The translations under genes were made by a program, and so were the position numbers. A model generated the notes under the pieces. It was not told the origin of the DNA and searched no databases. It was given only the letters and a program-made list of their open reading frames with translations. From the NCBI RefSeq assembly GCF_027460265.1, contig NZ_JAPZBC010000001.1:4692001-4756000 (forward strand): a stretch of 64,000 nucleotides of DNA, written 5' to 3'. Numbering within the stretch: position 1 is the stretch's first letter; each line of letters starts with the position of its first letter. Of the stretch, positions 1 to 8,491 are shown piece by piece. The DNA is from Streptomyces sp. WMMC940. GTDB taxonomy: Bacteria; Actinomycetota; Actinomycetes; Streptomycetales; Streptomycetaceae.

Positions 1-25
1 ACCCTCGACACGACAGGAGACCGCA

Positions 26-184
26 ATGAACGACCTCGACCTGCGTCTGGACCAGGAGATGCCCGAACTGGAGGTGCTCCCCGAGGAGTACTCGGCCGGG
101 AACGTGTCCTGCGCCGCCACCGTCGGCTCCGGTTCCTGCCCGGCCATGACCTGGGGGACCGCGAGCACCCTGAGCTCCAAGTAG
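26..184 (+). CDS. RiPP-like precursor peptide 1 (52 aa)
   Basis: Small gene for a 52-residue peptide with an AGGAGA ribosome site about 8 bases before its ATG. The N-terminal half is acidic and carries the block LRLDQEMPELEVLP (residues 6-19), which recurs in the next two small genes. The C-terminal half (residues 20-52) is rich in Ser, Thr, Ala and Gly with two Cys (SCAA and GSCPA). This leader-plus-core design is typical of ribosomally made, post-translationally modified peptides such as lanthipeptides or thiopeptides, where Ser, Thr and Cys are the modified residues. No maturation enzyme lies to its right, so any would be left of the window. The class cannot be told from the peptide alone. 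Too short for ordinary gene finders. Confidence 0.72.
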   Translation: MNDLDLRLDQEMPELEVLPEEYSAGNVSCAATVGSGSCPAMTWGTASTLSSK

Positions 185-284
185 CCCGCCCCACCACGGC
201 GGGCCGGATCACGGGATCCCGGTCCGCCCCCAGCAGACGAGCCGGCGGACACGCCGGTCACACGAGCAACGAGCAAGGAGACGC

Positions 285-464
285 ATGGACAGGTTGCCCG
301 ACACCGACGTACTGGAACTCGTGCTGGAGCGTGAACTCCCCGAGCTGGAGGTGCTGCCGGCCGGGTACGCCCCAGGCAGCACCCTCGGCAGCGCGGGAAG
401 CATCAGTTGCGCGTCCTGCCCCGCCGCCTCGATCAGCAGCGCGTCGACCGCCAGCAGCCACTGA
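285..464 (+). CDS. RiPP-like precursor peptide 2 (59 aa)
   Basis: Second of three tandem paralogues; ATG follows AAGGAGA by 4 bases. The 59-residue product has an acidic leader with LERELPELEVLPAGYAPG (residues 14-31) and a C-terminal half made almost only of Gly, Ser, Ala, Thr and Cys, including SCASCP (41-46) and ending in STASSH. The PELEVLP block is identical to the other two peptides, while the core differs. This is the pattern expected when one set of modifying enzymes reads a common leader and processes several cores. The spacing of about 100 bases to each neighbour suggests repeated gene duplication. Product class (lanthipeptide, thiopeptide or other) is not decided by the sequence. 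Confidence 0.72.
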   Translation: MDRLPDTDVLELVLERELPELEVLPAGYAPGSTLGSAGSISCASCPAASISSASTASSH

Positions 465-591
465 GCGAGCCGACGGCACGGCGACGGACCGGGGCCGCTC
501 GCCGCCCCGACGAGCAGCGGCGGTTCCGAGACCCGCCACCGTCGGCCTCCGCCGGCGGACACCCACACGGAACTTCTTACAGGAGGAGAAC

Positions 592-777
592 ATGAACGAC
601 ATCACCCCGACTTCCGCCCCGGTACTCGACCTGCGCCTCGATCAGGAGGCGCCGGAACTGGAGGTGCTGCCGGCGGCCCACTCGCCCGGCAGCACCGTCG
701 GCTGCGCCGCAACCGGCAGCTCCATCTCCACGCCGTCGGGATGCTTCAGCAGCGCGGGCACGGCGAGCAGCGTGTGA
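592..777 (+). CDS. RiPP-like precursor peptide 3 (61 aa)
   Basis: Third tandem copy, preceded by a strong AGGAGGAG site. The leader has LDLRLDQEAPELEVLP (residues 12-27), nearly the same as in peptide 1. The core (28-61) contains two Cys (VGCAA, SGCF) and about a dozen Ser/Thr and ends ASSV. Peptides 2 and 3 share PGSTxG just after the leader and an A-x-TASS ending; peptide 1 has a looser match at both ends. A longer same-frame reading would extend upstream through peptide 2 DNA in another frame, but the ribosome site and the homologous start support ATG 592. No transporter or protease follows, so the cluster, if functional, extends left of base 1. Confidence 0.72.
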   Translation: MNDITPTSAPVLDLRLDQEAPELEVLPAAHSPGSTVGCAATGSSISTPSGCFSSAGTASSV

Positions 778-917
778 GCGCGTGCCATCCCGCGGGCCGC
801 TGACGGACGGCCGGTGAACGGGCCCGCGCCCGGCACCTGAGTACGTCCCGGCCGCCGGGGCGGCCGACCCGGCCCTCATGGGCACGGGCCGGCCGCCCCT
901 CCCGGGCTCCGCTGCCG

Positions 918-1169
918 ATGCGGGGGACCCACGGCCGGCCCGGCGCGCGCCACGCTCCCCGCCATCGCGCCGGGCCGGTCTCCGCCTCTTCCGTGCCTCC
1001 TGTTGCCTACGTCGAAGCTCTGAAGACGGGCCGGGTACTCGAAGTTCCGTCCGTGGTGCGCGAGTGCCAGGCGGTCTACGATCACGCCTTGGGGGACGCG
1101 CTCTCGCACCGCGAGTCCCTGGCTCTGATCAGGTCCGTCGCGGAGGAGTACGAGCATGCGCAGCAATGA
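918..1169 (+). pseudogene. C-terminal remnant of an XRE/DUF5753-type regulator
   Basis: The last 55 residues of this frame, from VAYVEALKTGRVLEVP to ALIRSVAEEYEH, look like the extreme C-terminus of Streptomyces helix-turn-helix regulators with a DUF5753 domain, whose full length is about 280 residues. The helix-turn-helix and most of the sensor domain are missing, and the region before residue 28 (Arg/Pro/Ala-rich) looks like out-of-context sequence. Its end overlaps the DUF397 gene by 14 bases, the usual arrangement of an intact XRE-DUF397 pair. I therefore read it as a truncated gene whose partner survives. Alternative: a real short gene starting near base 990. The family assignment rests on recognition, not a search. 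Confidence 0.5.
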
Positions 1170-1380
1170 GCAGGTCGTCCCCGACCCCGCCCTCATGTGG
1201 CGCAAGTCCAGCCACAGCGGCGGCAGCAGCGGCGACTGCCTCGAGGTCAACGACTCCTGCGCCGCCCGCGTCCCCGTCCGGGACAGCAAGAACCCGGACG
1301 GCCCCGCCGTCGTGTTCGGCCCGTTGGCCTGGACGGCCTTCGTCGGCTCTCTCAAGGCGCGCCTGATCGACCCTGTGTGA
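1156..1380 (+). CDS. DUF397 family protein
   Basis: 74 residues with the hallmark WRKSSHSGGSSGDCLEV (15-31), then VPVRDSKNPDGPAVVF and a final W-x-x-F region, which together define DUF397. In Streptomyces these small proteins usually sit directly after an XRE regulator gene and several such pairs act as regulator plus antagonist in developmental or antibiotic gene control. Here the upstream partner appears truncated, leaving the gene orphaned. It lies about 380 bases after the last precursor peptide, so it could have regulated that cluster; this is inference from position only. Confidence 0.88.
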   Translation: MRSNEQVVPDPALMWRKSSHSGGSSGDCLEVNDSCAARVPVRDSKNPDGPAVVFGPLAWTAFVGSLKARLIDPV

Positions 1381-1552
1381 CCGCGGTTGTCGTTGCTGTG
1401 ATTCGCGGGCGGGAAGCGGAAAGCCGCTGGTGCCTCGCTTTGTCGACAAGGGAACTGGCCTCAGGCGGGCGGTAGTTCCTGTCTTACGTCACAGTTATAC
1501 GCCCCGCCTCGGTCAACTGGCCCTATTTCGGGCATCGCACGCGCAATGAAAC

Positions 1553-1581
1553 TTGACGCGTCCGCGGAAACTGGGAAGGCT
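1553..1581 (+). promoter_or_regulatory. candidate promoter for the LAETG surface protein
   Basis: TTGACG (1553-1558), a 17-base spacer and AAGGCT (1576-1581) resemble a vegetative promoter with a good -35 and a poor -10. It lies in the 320-base gap (1381-1700) before the repeat-rich surface protein. I saw nothing else in that gap apart from a lower-GC stretch around 1485-1555. Confidence 0.35.
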
Positions 1582-1694
1582 GGCGCGCGGCATGCGTACC
1601 TGTGGGGCGGGTGTGAGCGGGGAAGCGGAAGCGCAGCCCTGAGCGGTCACCGCCCCTGACGCTGCACTACAAACGAATCAGCTACTGGGGGTAG

Positions 1695-2588
<894 letters not shown>

Positions 2589-2651
2589 TCGGGCCGCCCC
2601 TGTTCCACGCGATCGGGTGTGACGCACGGTAGTGATTCGTCACAGCTTGCG

Positions 2652-2691
2652 ACAGGGGCCCGGAGAGTCGACGGACTCTCCGGGCCCCTGT
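2652..2691. terminator. perfect 18-bp hairpin terminator
   Basis: Arms 2652-2669 and 2674-2691 are exact reverse complements around a GACG loop, followed by TGCGTTTCTG. It lies 64 bases after the LAETG gene and 57 bases beyond the end of the convergent zinc-ribbon gene, so it can serve both directions. Confidence 0.9.
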
Positions 2692-2747
2692 GCGTTTCTG
2701 TCTGTTCCCGTGCGGTTTCGGTGCCTGGTCCGGCTTCGGTCGGCCCG

Positions 2748-2936
2748 TCAGGCCGTCTGGTGCGCCAGGAGTGCAAGCGCCGCCACGAGGACCACCAGCA
2801 GCGCCACCAGCGCCGCAGGGTTCAGGCCCGCGAAGGGGCCCTGCTGCAGGCGCTCGCGACTGGCCCGGCAGACGGGGCAGCGGCCCTCCGCGACGGGCGC
2901 GGCGCAGTTGGCGCACACCAGTCGGTCGTAGGTCAT
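2748..2936 (-). CDS. small zinc-ribbon membrane protein
   Basis: A 62-residue protein. Residues 8-23 hold CANCAAPVAEGRCPVC, two C-x2-C knuckles forming a zinc ribbon, and residues 38-58 are one hydrophobic helix (LNPAALVALLVVLVAALALL). ATG 2936 is chosen because a GGAGGAGAG ribosome site lies just upstream; a longer frame exists but its extra N-terminus is Arg-rich and unconvincing. A zinc ribbon next to a membrane anchor is common in small actinobacterial proteins of unknown role. The gene runs opposite to ftsE. The 305 bases between them (2937-3241) hold the outward promoters; a TATGGT box near 3200 might be a -10 for ftsE, but no matching -35 is clear. Confidence 0.75.
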   Translation of the reverse strand: MTYDRLVCANCAAPVAEGRCPVCRASRERLQQGPFAGLNPAALVALLVVLVAALALLAHQTA

Positions 2937-3241
2937 GCGCTCTCCTCCTCCCGCGCGGCGGAGCCGCCGGCGGAGTCCGTTCTTCCGGCGTTCCTCGGTG
3001 GTTCTCCGCGTGTCTCTCCGCGCAACGCTCCGGGAACCGCATCCGTTCCCGGTACCACTGTGCCAGCTCGCGAGCGATTCGGCGCGCCCCGTCGGGTTAC
3101 ACCCGTTCCGGGAGGCTTGGGTGCGCGGCAAGCGAGGGGTGTCTATCCGACAAATCGCGCAACTCCGGGCGGTGACTGCACGCGCCATCCTCGTTCGCGT
3201 ATGGTCACGCACACATACTCCCGGCCGACCGTGGTGCACTC

Positions 3242-3931
3242 GTGATCCGATTCGACAACGTCTCCAAGAGCTATCCCAAGCAGAACCGACCAGCCCTGCG
3301 CGACGTCTCCCTGGAGATCGAGAAGGGGGAGTTCGTCTTCCTCGTGGGCTCGTCCGGTTCCGGCAAGTCGACCTTCCTGCGGCTGATCCTCCGCGAGGAG
3401 CGCACCAGCCACGGCCAGGTGCACGTCCTCGGAAAGGACCTCGCGCGCCTGTCCAACTGGAAGGTGCCCCACATGCGCCGGCAGCTCGGCACCGTCTTCC
3501 AGGACTTCCGTCTGCTGCCGAACAAGACCGTCGCCGAGAACGTGGCCTTCGCGCAGGAGGTCATCGGCAAGCCGCGCGGTGAGATCCGCAAGGCCGTTCC
3601 CCAGGTCCTCGACCTGGTCGGTCTCGGCGGCAAGGAGGACCGGATGCCCGGTGAGCTCTCCGGTGGTGAGCAGCAGCGCGTGGCGATCGCCCGGGCCTTC
3701 GTCAACCGCCCCATGCTGCTGATCGCGGACGAGCCGACCGGCAATCTCGACCCCCAGACCTCCGTCGGCATCATGAAGCTGCTGGACCGGATCAACAGGA
3801 CCGGCACCACGGTGGTGATGGCGACCCACGACCAGAACATCGTCGACCAGATGCGCAAGCGCGTCATCGAGCTCGAACAGGGCAGGCTCGTACGCGACCA
3901 GGCGCGCGGTGTCTACGGCTACCAGCACTGA
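3242..3931 (+). CDS. ftsE: cell division ATP-binding protein FtsE
   Basis: ABC ATPase of 229 residues, the usual FtsE length, starting at GTG. It has Walker [10 protein letters not shown] (about 36-44), the signature [14 protein letters not shown] (about 139-152) and Walker [14 protein letters not shown]. The opening [12 protein letters not shown] is typical of FtsE. With FtsX it forms a membrane complex that couples ATP use to activation of cell-wall hydrolases during division and growth; in Streptomyces this matters for sporulation septa and hyphal wall turnover. ftsX follows after 41 bases. An 11-base perfect tandem duplication (3927-3948) spans its stop codon, giving a second, out-of-use copy of that sequence downstream. 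Confidence 0.97.
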   Translation: MIRFDNVSKSYPKQNRPALRDVSLEIEKGEFVFLVGSSGSGKSTFLRLILREERTSHGQVHVLGKDLARLSNWKVPHMRRQLGTVFQDFRLLPNKTVAENVAFAQEVIGKPRGEIRKAVPQVLDLVGLGGKEDRMPGELSGGEQQRVAIARAFVNRPMLLIADEPTGNLDPQTSVGIMKLLDRINRTGTTVVMATHDQNIVDQMRKRVIELEQGRLVRDQARGVYGYQH

Positions 3932-3972
3932 GCAGGTACTGAGCAGGTAGAGGAAAGGCTGAAACACTCGCC

Positions 3973-4890
3973 ATGCGCGCCCAGTTCGTACTGTCGGAGA
4001 TCGGCGTCGGTCTCCGCCGCAATCTGACGATGACCTTCGCGGTGATCGTCTCCGTGGCCCTGTCGCTCGCCCTCTTCGGTGGCGCCCTGCTCATGCGTGA
4101 ACAGGTCAGCACCATGAAGGACTTCTGGTACGACAAGGTCAACGTCTCCATCTACCTCTGCAACAAGAACGACGCGGAGACGGACGAGAAGTGCTCGAAG
4201 GGTGCCGTCACCGCCGAGCAGCGGGACCAGATCAAGTCCGACCTCGAAGAGATGAACATCGTCGAGGAGGTCCACCACGAGTCCGCCGACGAGGCCTACA
4301 AGCACTACCGCGAGCAGTACAGCGACACGGCCATCGCCACCGTCATCACGCCGGACCAGATGCAGGAGTCGTTCCGGGTCAAGCTGAAGGACCCGGAGAA
4401 GTACAAGGTCGTGGCGACCGCCTTCGCCGGCCGTGACGGCGTCCAGTCCATCCAGGACCAGCGCGGCATCCTGGAGAACCTCTTCAACATGATGCGGGGC
4501 ATGAACGTCGCCGCCCTCTTCATCATGGGACTGATGCTGGTCATCGCGCTGATGCTGATCGTCAACACCGTGCGGGTGTCGGCGTTCAGCCGCCGGCGTG
4601 AGACGGGGATCATGCGTCTCGTGGGAGCGTCCAGCTTCTACATCCAGATGCCGTTCATCATGGAGGCCGCCTTCGCCGGCCTGCTCGGCGGTCTGGTCGC
4701 CTGCGTGATGCTCCTGGTCGGCCGGTACTTCCTCATCGACGGCGGGCTGGCCCTCTCCGAGAAGATGCCGCTGGTCAACTTCATCGGCTGGGACGCCGTG
4801 ATAGCGGTACTGCCGCTCGTCCTCGTGATCGGGCTTCTGATGCCCTCCATGGCCGCTTTCATCGCGTTGCGCAAGTACCTGAAGGTGTGA
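3973..4890 (+). CDS. ftsX: cell division permease-like protein FtsX
   Basis: 305-residue membrane partner of FtsE. A first transmembrane helix lies near residues 20-42, followed by a large outer domain (about 45-175) with two Cys (YLCNKN and EKCSKG) that may form a disulfide, then three more helices in the C-terminal half (about 177-200, 225-250, 270-295), including the conserved RRRETGIMRLVGAS loop contacting FtsE. This is the standard four-helix FtsX topology. The outer domain is what usually engages peptidoglycan hydrolases such as RipC-like proteins. The product end overlaps the longer frame of the next gene, but the likely start of that gene is further on at 4959. Confidence 0.96.
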   Translation: MRAQFVLSEIGVGLRRNLTMTFAVIVSVALSLALFGGALLMREQVSTMKDFWYDKVNVSIYLCNKNDAETDEKCSKGAVTAEQRDQIKSDLEEMNIVEEVHHESADEAYKHYREQYSDTAIATVITPDQMQESFRVKLKDPEKYKVVATAFAGRDGVQSIQDQRGILENLFNMMRGMNVAALFIMGLMLVIALMLIVNTVRVSAFSRRRETGIMRLVGASSFYIQMPFIMEAAFAGLLGGLVACVMLLVGRYFLIDGGLALSEKMPLVNFIGWDAVIAVLPLVLVIGLLMPSMAAFIALRKYLKV

Positions 4891-4958
4891 CGAGCGCCCC
4901 GGGCGCCGTACGGGTCAACGACCCTACGGCGCCCTTCGCTTGTCCTAGAGTGGGCGCC

Positions 4959-6128
4959 ATGTTGGGCCCCGGATCACCCAAGGTGCCCCGTGGCCTGCGC
5001 CACGGGGCGGTCCTGACGCTGGTGTTCGCCGGCGCCCTCGTCACCGGTTCCGCGACGGGGCTGCTGCCCATCGATGACGTCGAGCCGCCGGAGCCCCGCG
5101 TGCGGGCCGCCGCCGCCACGGTCGACCGCGACGAGATCGCGCGGGCCGCCGCCGAGGCCGCCGCGGACGGCAAGTCCGGCGCCAAGGCGGCGGAAGAGGT
5201 AGTGAGCCGCAGCGGGGACCGCTGGGGCGCGGTGTACGACAAGGGCGAGTACGAGGAGTTCGCGCGCGCCCTCGACGGCTCGTACACCGGCGTCGGCCTG
5301 TGGGCCAGGCGCGGCGCCGACGGCCGGGTCGAGGTCGCCCGCCTGCAGCGCGGCGGTCCCGCCGAGAGGGCCGGCGTCCGCGTCGGCGACCAGCTGCGCA
5401 CGGTCGACGGCGCCCGGATAGACGGCCGGCCCGTCAGCGAGGTCGTCCGGCTGCTGCGCGGTGACGGCAAGAGCGCCGGCGCCGGCTCGTCCGTCGTGCT
5501 CGGTCTCCAGCGCGGTGACCGCACCTGGGACCGGACGCTGCAGCGGGCCCGGCTCGCCACCGAGGCGGTCACCGTCCGCAGGCTGGGCGGCGAGGCCGTG
5601 CTGATCAAGGTCGCGGCCTTCACCAAGGGCACCGGGGAGCGGGTGCGGCAGGCGGTGGATTCGGCTCCCGAGGGCGCCGGGGTCCTGCTGGACCTGCGGG
5701 GCAACGGCGGCGGGCTGGTCTCCGAGGCCGTCACTGCGGCGTCCGCCTTCCTGGACGGCGGGCTGGTCGCCACGTACGACGTGCGCGGTGAGCAGAAGGC
5801 CCTCTACGCCCGGCCCGGGGGGGACACCGGGCGGCCCGTCGTCGCCCTCGTGGACGGCGGCACGATGAGCGCGGCCGAGCTGGTCACGGGCGCCCTCAAG
5901 GACCGGGGCCGCGCCGTCACCGTGGGCGCCCGCACCTTCGGCAAGGGGTCGGTGCAGATGCCGGAGCGACTGCCCGACGGCTCCGTCGCGGAGCTCACCG
6001 TCGGTCACTACCGCACCCCGTCCGGTCACGACGTCGACGGCCGGGGCATCACCCCGGACCTGGCCGTGAGCGAGCGGGCCGAGGAGCGGGCGCAGACGGT
6101 ATTGAGTGGCCTCGGGGCGGGGTCGTAG
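4959..6128 (+). CDS. S41 family C-terminal processing protease
   Basis: 389-residue secreted or membrane-tethered serine protease. After an N-terminal hydrophobic segment (about 15-35) comes a PDZ domain with VARLQRGGPAERAGVRVGDQ, then the S41 catalytic domain with the Ser in DGGTMSAAELVTG and the Lys in GARTFGKGSVQ, the Ser-Lys dyad of CtpA-type enzymes. ATG 4959 is preferred to an earlier in-frame start at 4887: it places the signal segment correctly, and TAGAGT at 4946-4951 is suitably placed as a -10 box for a leaderless or very short leader mRNA. It follows ftsEX and precedes smpB by 18 bases. Its substrates are unknown; the ftsEX neighbourhood suggests envelope proteins. Confidence 0.9.
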   Translation: MLGPGSPKVPRGLRHGAVLTLVFAGALVTGSATGLLPIDDVEPPEPRVRAAAATVDRDEIARAAAEAAADGKSGAKAAEEVVSRSGDRWGAVYDKGEYEEFARALDGSYTGVGLWARRGADGRVEVARLQRGGPAERAGVRVGDQLRTVDGARIDGRPVSEVVRLLRGDGKSAGAGSSVVLGLQRGDRTWDRTLQRARLATEAVTVRRLGGEAVLIKVAAFTKGTGERVRQAVDSAPEGAGVLLDLRGNGGGLVSEAVTAASAFLDGGLVATYDVRGEQKALYARPGGDTGRPVVALVDGGTMSAAELVTGALKDRGRAVTVGARTFGKGSVQMPERLPDGSVAELTVGHYRTPSGHDVDGRGITPDLAVSERAEERAQTVLSGLGAGS

Positions 6129-6147
6129 TGCGAAAATGACCGCACTA
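6126..6147 (+). promoter_or_regulatory. hairpin abutting the smpB start codon
   Basis: TAGTGCG (6126-6132) and CGCACTA (6141-6147) are inverted around an 8-base loop. The left arm contains the stop codon of the S41 gene and the right arm includes the A of the smpB ATG. Such a structure would hide the smpB start unless ribosomes finishing the upstream gene open it, i.e. translational coupling. The pairing is seen; the function is inferred. Confidence 0.5.
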
Positions 6148-6626
6148 TGGCTAAGGAAAAAGGGCGCAAGCTGATCGCGCAGAACAAGAAGGCGCGGCAC
6201 GACTACCACATCCTCGACACCTACGAGTGCGGTCTCGTGCTGATGGGTACCGAGGTGAAGTCGCTGCGTCAGGGGCGTGCCTCGCTGGCGGACGGGTTCG
6301 TCCAGATCGACGACCACGAGGCGTGGCTGCACAACGTCCACGTGCCGGAGTACAGCCAGGGCACCTGGACCAACCACAGCGCCCGGCGGAAGCGGAAGCT
6401 GCTGCTGCACCGGGTGGAGATCGACAAGCTGGAGTCGAAGTCCCAGGAGACGGGTCACACGATCGTCCCGCTCGCCCTGTACTTCAAGGACGGCCGGGCC
6501 AAGGTCGAGATCGCCCTCGCGAAGGGCAAGAAGGAGTACGACAAGCGGCAGACCCTGCGGGAGAAGCAGGACCGCCGCGAGGCCGACCGGGCGATGTCCG
6601 CGGCGCGCCGGCGGCAGCGGGCCTGA
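6147..6626 (+). CDS. smpB: SsrA-binding protein SmpB
   Basis: 159 residues, the normal SmpB length. Conserved features are [18 protein letters not shown] near the N-terminus, [18 protein letters not shown], and the basic C-terminal tail with [21 protein letters not shown]. SmpB binds tmRNA and brings it to stalled ribosomes, where the tail occupies the empty mRNA channel. The gene for its RNA partner, ssrA, lies directly downstream, so both halves of the trans-translation system are linked here. No convincing ribosome site precedes the ATG; instead a hairpin overlaps the start, suggesting coupling to the upstream protease gene. Confidence 0.97.
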   Translation: MAKEKGRKLIAQNKKARHDYHILDTYECGLVLMGTEVKSLRQGRASLADGFVQIDDHEAWLHNVHVPEYSQGTWTNHSARRKRKLLLHRVEIDKLESKSQETGHTIVPLALYFKDGRAKVEIALAKGKKEYDKRQTLREKQDRREADRAMSAARRRQRA

Positions 6627-6646
6627 GCCGGACGCGCGGAATACGC

Positions 6647-6676
6647 TGGCACGGTCGTGCGTTGGTCACGTACGAT
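6647..6676 (+). promoter_or_regulatory. candidate ssrA promoter
   Basis: TGGCAC (6647-6652), an 18-base spacer and TACGAT (6671-6676). Transcription would begin near 6683, giving a short leader with a CTGCCC/GGGCAG hairpin (6681-6703) that must be cut off before the mature tmRNA 5' end at 6720. Confidence 0.45.
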
Positions 6677-6719
6677 GGCTCCTGCCCTCCTCGAGGGGGC
6701 AGGTTTGAAAAATCAACAT

Positions 6720-7089
6720 GGGGATGATCGGTTTCGACAGCGGCTGTCGAAGCAGGGGAAGCGTGTCGAGGAAGCGGCAATGATCTCGTAAACCATATGT
6801 CGCAACCAATAATCGCCAACACCAAGCGCGATTCCTTCGCCCTCGCTGCCTGAGTAGCGACTCGCGAAGTGTCAGCCCGGGGCTGTTCCCGACCCGGATC
6901 CTGGCATCAGCTAGGGAACTAAACCTCTAGGCCCGGTCACGGGGTGTAGAGGGAAAACAAACAGTGGCTGAGCCCGTCGGAGACTTGTCCGCGTGATCTC
7001 CGGGGCCGAGAAAATCGCAGCGGACTGCACACGGAGAAGCCCTGATTCCGCACCGTTGGACGCGGGTTCGATTCCCGCCATCTCCACCA
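6720..7089 (+). ncRNA. ssrA: transfer-messenger RNA (tmRNA)
   Basis: The 5' GGGGATG (6720-6726) pairs with CATCTCC (7079-7085), followed by discriminator A and an encoded CCA ending at 7089. Near the 3' end GGTTCGATTCC forms the T arm, and GATCGGTTTCGAC at the 5' end is the tmRNA hallmark. The resume codon GCC at 6815 opens a 12-codon tag ANTKRDSFALAA ending in TGA at 6853; with the alanine carried by the RNA this gives a 13-residue degradation tag ending ALAA, recognised by Clp proteases. As I recall, the S. coelicolor tag is longer (with SSQQA before FALAA), so this tag looks internally shortened. smpB lies immediately upstream. Confidence 0.96.
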
Positions 7090-7138
7090 GTGGAACATCC
7101 GGGGGCTCGCCCCCGGACACCGCACCCCATGTGGGCGA

Positions 7139-7164
7139 GGCCCGGCTGTCACGACAGCCGGGCC
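7139..7164. terminator. bidirectional hairpin terminator
   Basis: GGCCCGGCTGTC (7139-7150) is mirrored by GACAGCCGGGCC (7153-7164), with the central bases forming the loop. It lies 50 bases after tmRNA and overlaps the stop codon of the convergent MFS gene (7149-7151), so it can end both transcripts. Confidence 0.85.
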
Positions 7165-8408
7165 TTCGTCATGCGGGCCGGCAGCAGCGCCAGCGCCAGT
7201 GCCAGGGCGGCCGCAGTGACGGGGATCGCGTAGCCGTGGACGGCGCCCACGTGCTCCACCGTCCAGCCCCCCGCCGCCGAACCGGCCGCGATCCCGCCGA
7301 GCAGCGCCGTCACGGCCAGGGTCATGCCCTCGTTCAGCTGCCCCGCCGGGGTGATGCGCTGGATCGTGGTCATGCCGGTCACCATGGTCGGCGCCGTCGC
7401 CATGCCGGCGAGCAGAAGCGCGCCCGCCAGCGCGAGCAGGGAGCCCGTGCCGGCCGCCGCGAGCAGCGGCAGCGCCATGAGGAGCGTCATCGCGGCCAGC
7501 CAGGTCCGCAGCCGGGCCGTACGGCGGACCCGGCCGTGGACGAGGCCCGCGAGGAACGAGCCGGCGGCCTGGAGGGCCAGCACCGCACCCGCCGCCGGAC
7601 CGTCCACGAAGGCGATCGTGACGACCTCCATCGAGCCGAAGACGGCTCCCGTGGCGAGGAAGACGGCGAGCATCGGCGCCATGCCGGGCGTGCGCAGCGG
7701 GGAGCGGGGCTTCACGCTCCTGTCCGACACGGGTGGCTCGGTGGACCGCTGGGCCGCGAACAGGACCACGCCCGTCAGCAGCAGCCCCGCGCCGACCAGG
7801 GTCCCGGCCTCAGGGAAGAGCCCAGCGCAGAGCCAGGCGGCGAGCACCGGACCGAGCATGAAGCACAGCTCGTCGGCGGCCTGCTCGAAGGAGTTCGCGG
7901 TGTGCCGGGCGGCCGGGTCGCCCTTCAGCAGGTGGGCCCAGCGGGCCCGGGACATCCCGCCGGTGTTGGGCGTCGTGGCGGTCGCGGCGTGTGCGACGAA
8001 GAGCGTCCAGTCGGGGGCTCCGTGACGGACGCACAGCACCAGGGCGAGCGAGCCGAGCACGGCCAGCACGGTGGCGGGGACGGCGACGCGGGCCTGGCCG
8101 TACCGGTCGACCAGCCGTGCCGTCCACGGGGCGACGAGCGCGGTCGCGGCCAGGCCGGTCGCCGTGACGGCGCCGGCGAGGGCGTACGAGCCGCGCTGCC
8201 CGGCGATCATGATCACGGCGCTGACGCCGAACATGCCCATGGGCAGCCGGGCGAGGAGGTTCCCGGCGGTGAAGGCCCGGGCCCCGGGCACGGCGAAGAG
8301 CCGGCGGTACGGGCCCGGTGGACGGGAGCGTCCGGGCTCCCCGCCCCGGGACGCCAGGACCAGGGTCCCGCCGGACGTGGTCATCTGCGGTGAGGTCGAC
8401 TGCGGCAT
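7149..8408 (-). CDS. MFS transporter
   Basis: 419-residue integral membrane protein with about 12 hydrophobic helices arranged in two halves split by a loop near residues 205-225 (SDRSVKPRSPLRTPG). The motif RLVDRYGQARVAV after helix 2 is the MFS A-loop. Arg and Asp residues there and the drug-exporter-like length suggest efflux of a small molecule, but the substrate cannot be read. It is transcribed away from a LysR regulator gene 83 bases off, the usual arrangement for a locally controlled transporter. Its stop codon lies in the terminator shared with ssrA. Confidence 0.9.
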   Translation of the reverse strand: MPQSTSPQMTTSGGTLVLASRGGEPGRSRPPGPYRRLFAVPGARAFTAGNLLARLPMGMFGVSAVIMIAGQRGSYALAGAVTATGLAATALVAPWTARLVDRYGQARVAVPATVLAVLGSLALVLCVRHGAPDWTLFVAHAATATTPNTGGMSRARWAHLLKGDPAARHTANSFEQAADELCFMLGPVLAAWLCAGLFPEAGTLVGAGLLLTGVVLFAAQRSTEPPVSDRSVKPRSPLRTPGMAPMLAVFLATGAVFGSMEVVTIAFVDGPAAGAVLALQAAGSFLAGLVHGRVRRTARLRTWLAAMTLLMALPLLAAAGTGSLLALAGALLLAGMATAPTMVTGMTTIQRITPAGQLNEGMTLAVTALLGGIAAGSAAGGWTVEHVGAVHGYAIPVTAAALALALALLPARMTKARLS

Positions 8409-8491
8409 GGCTCAAGGTTCGCGACGAGGTCCCCCGGTGGTCCAACACCTGTTCGGGGCCCATTGACGCACTCCTGTTGTAAGTTCTCGGG

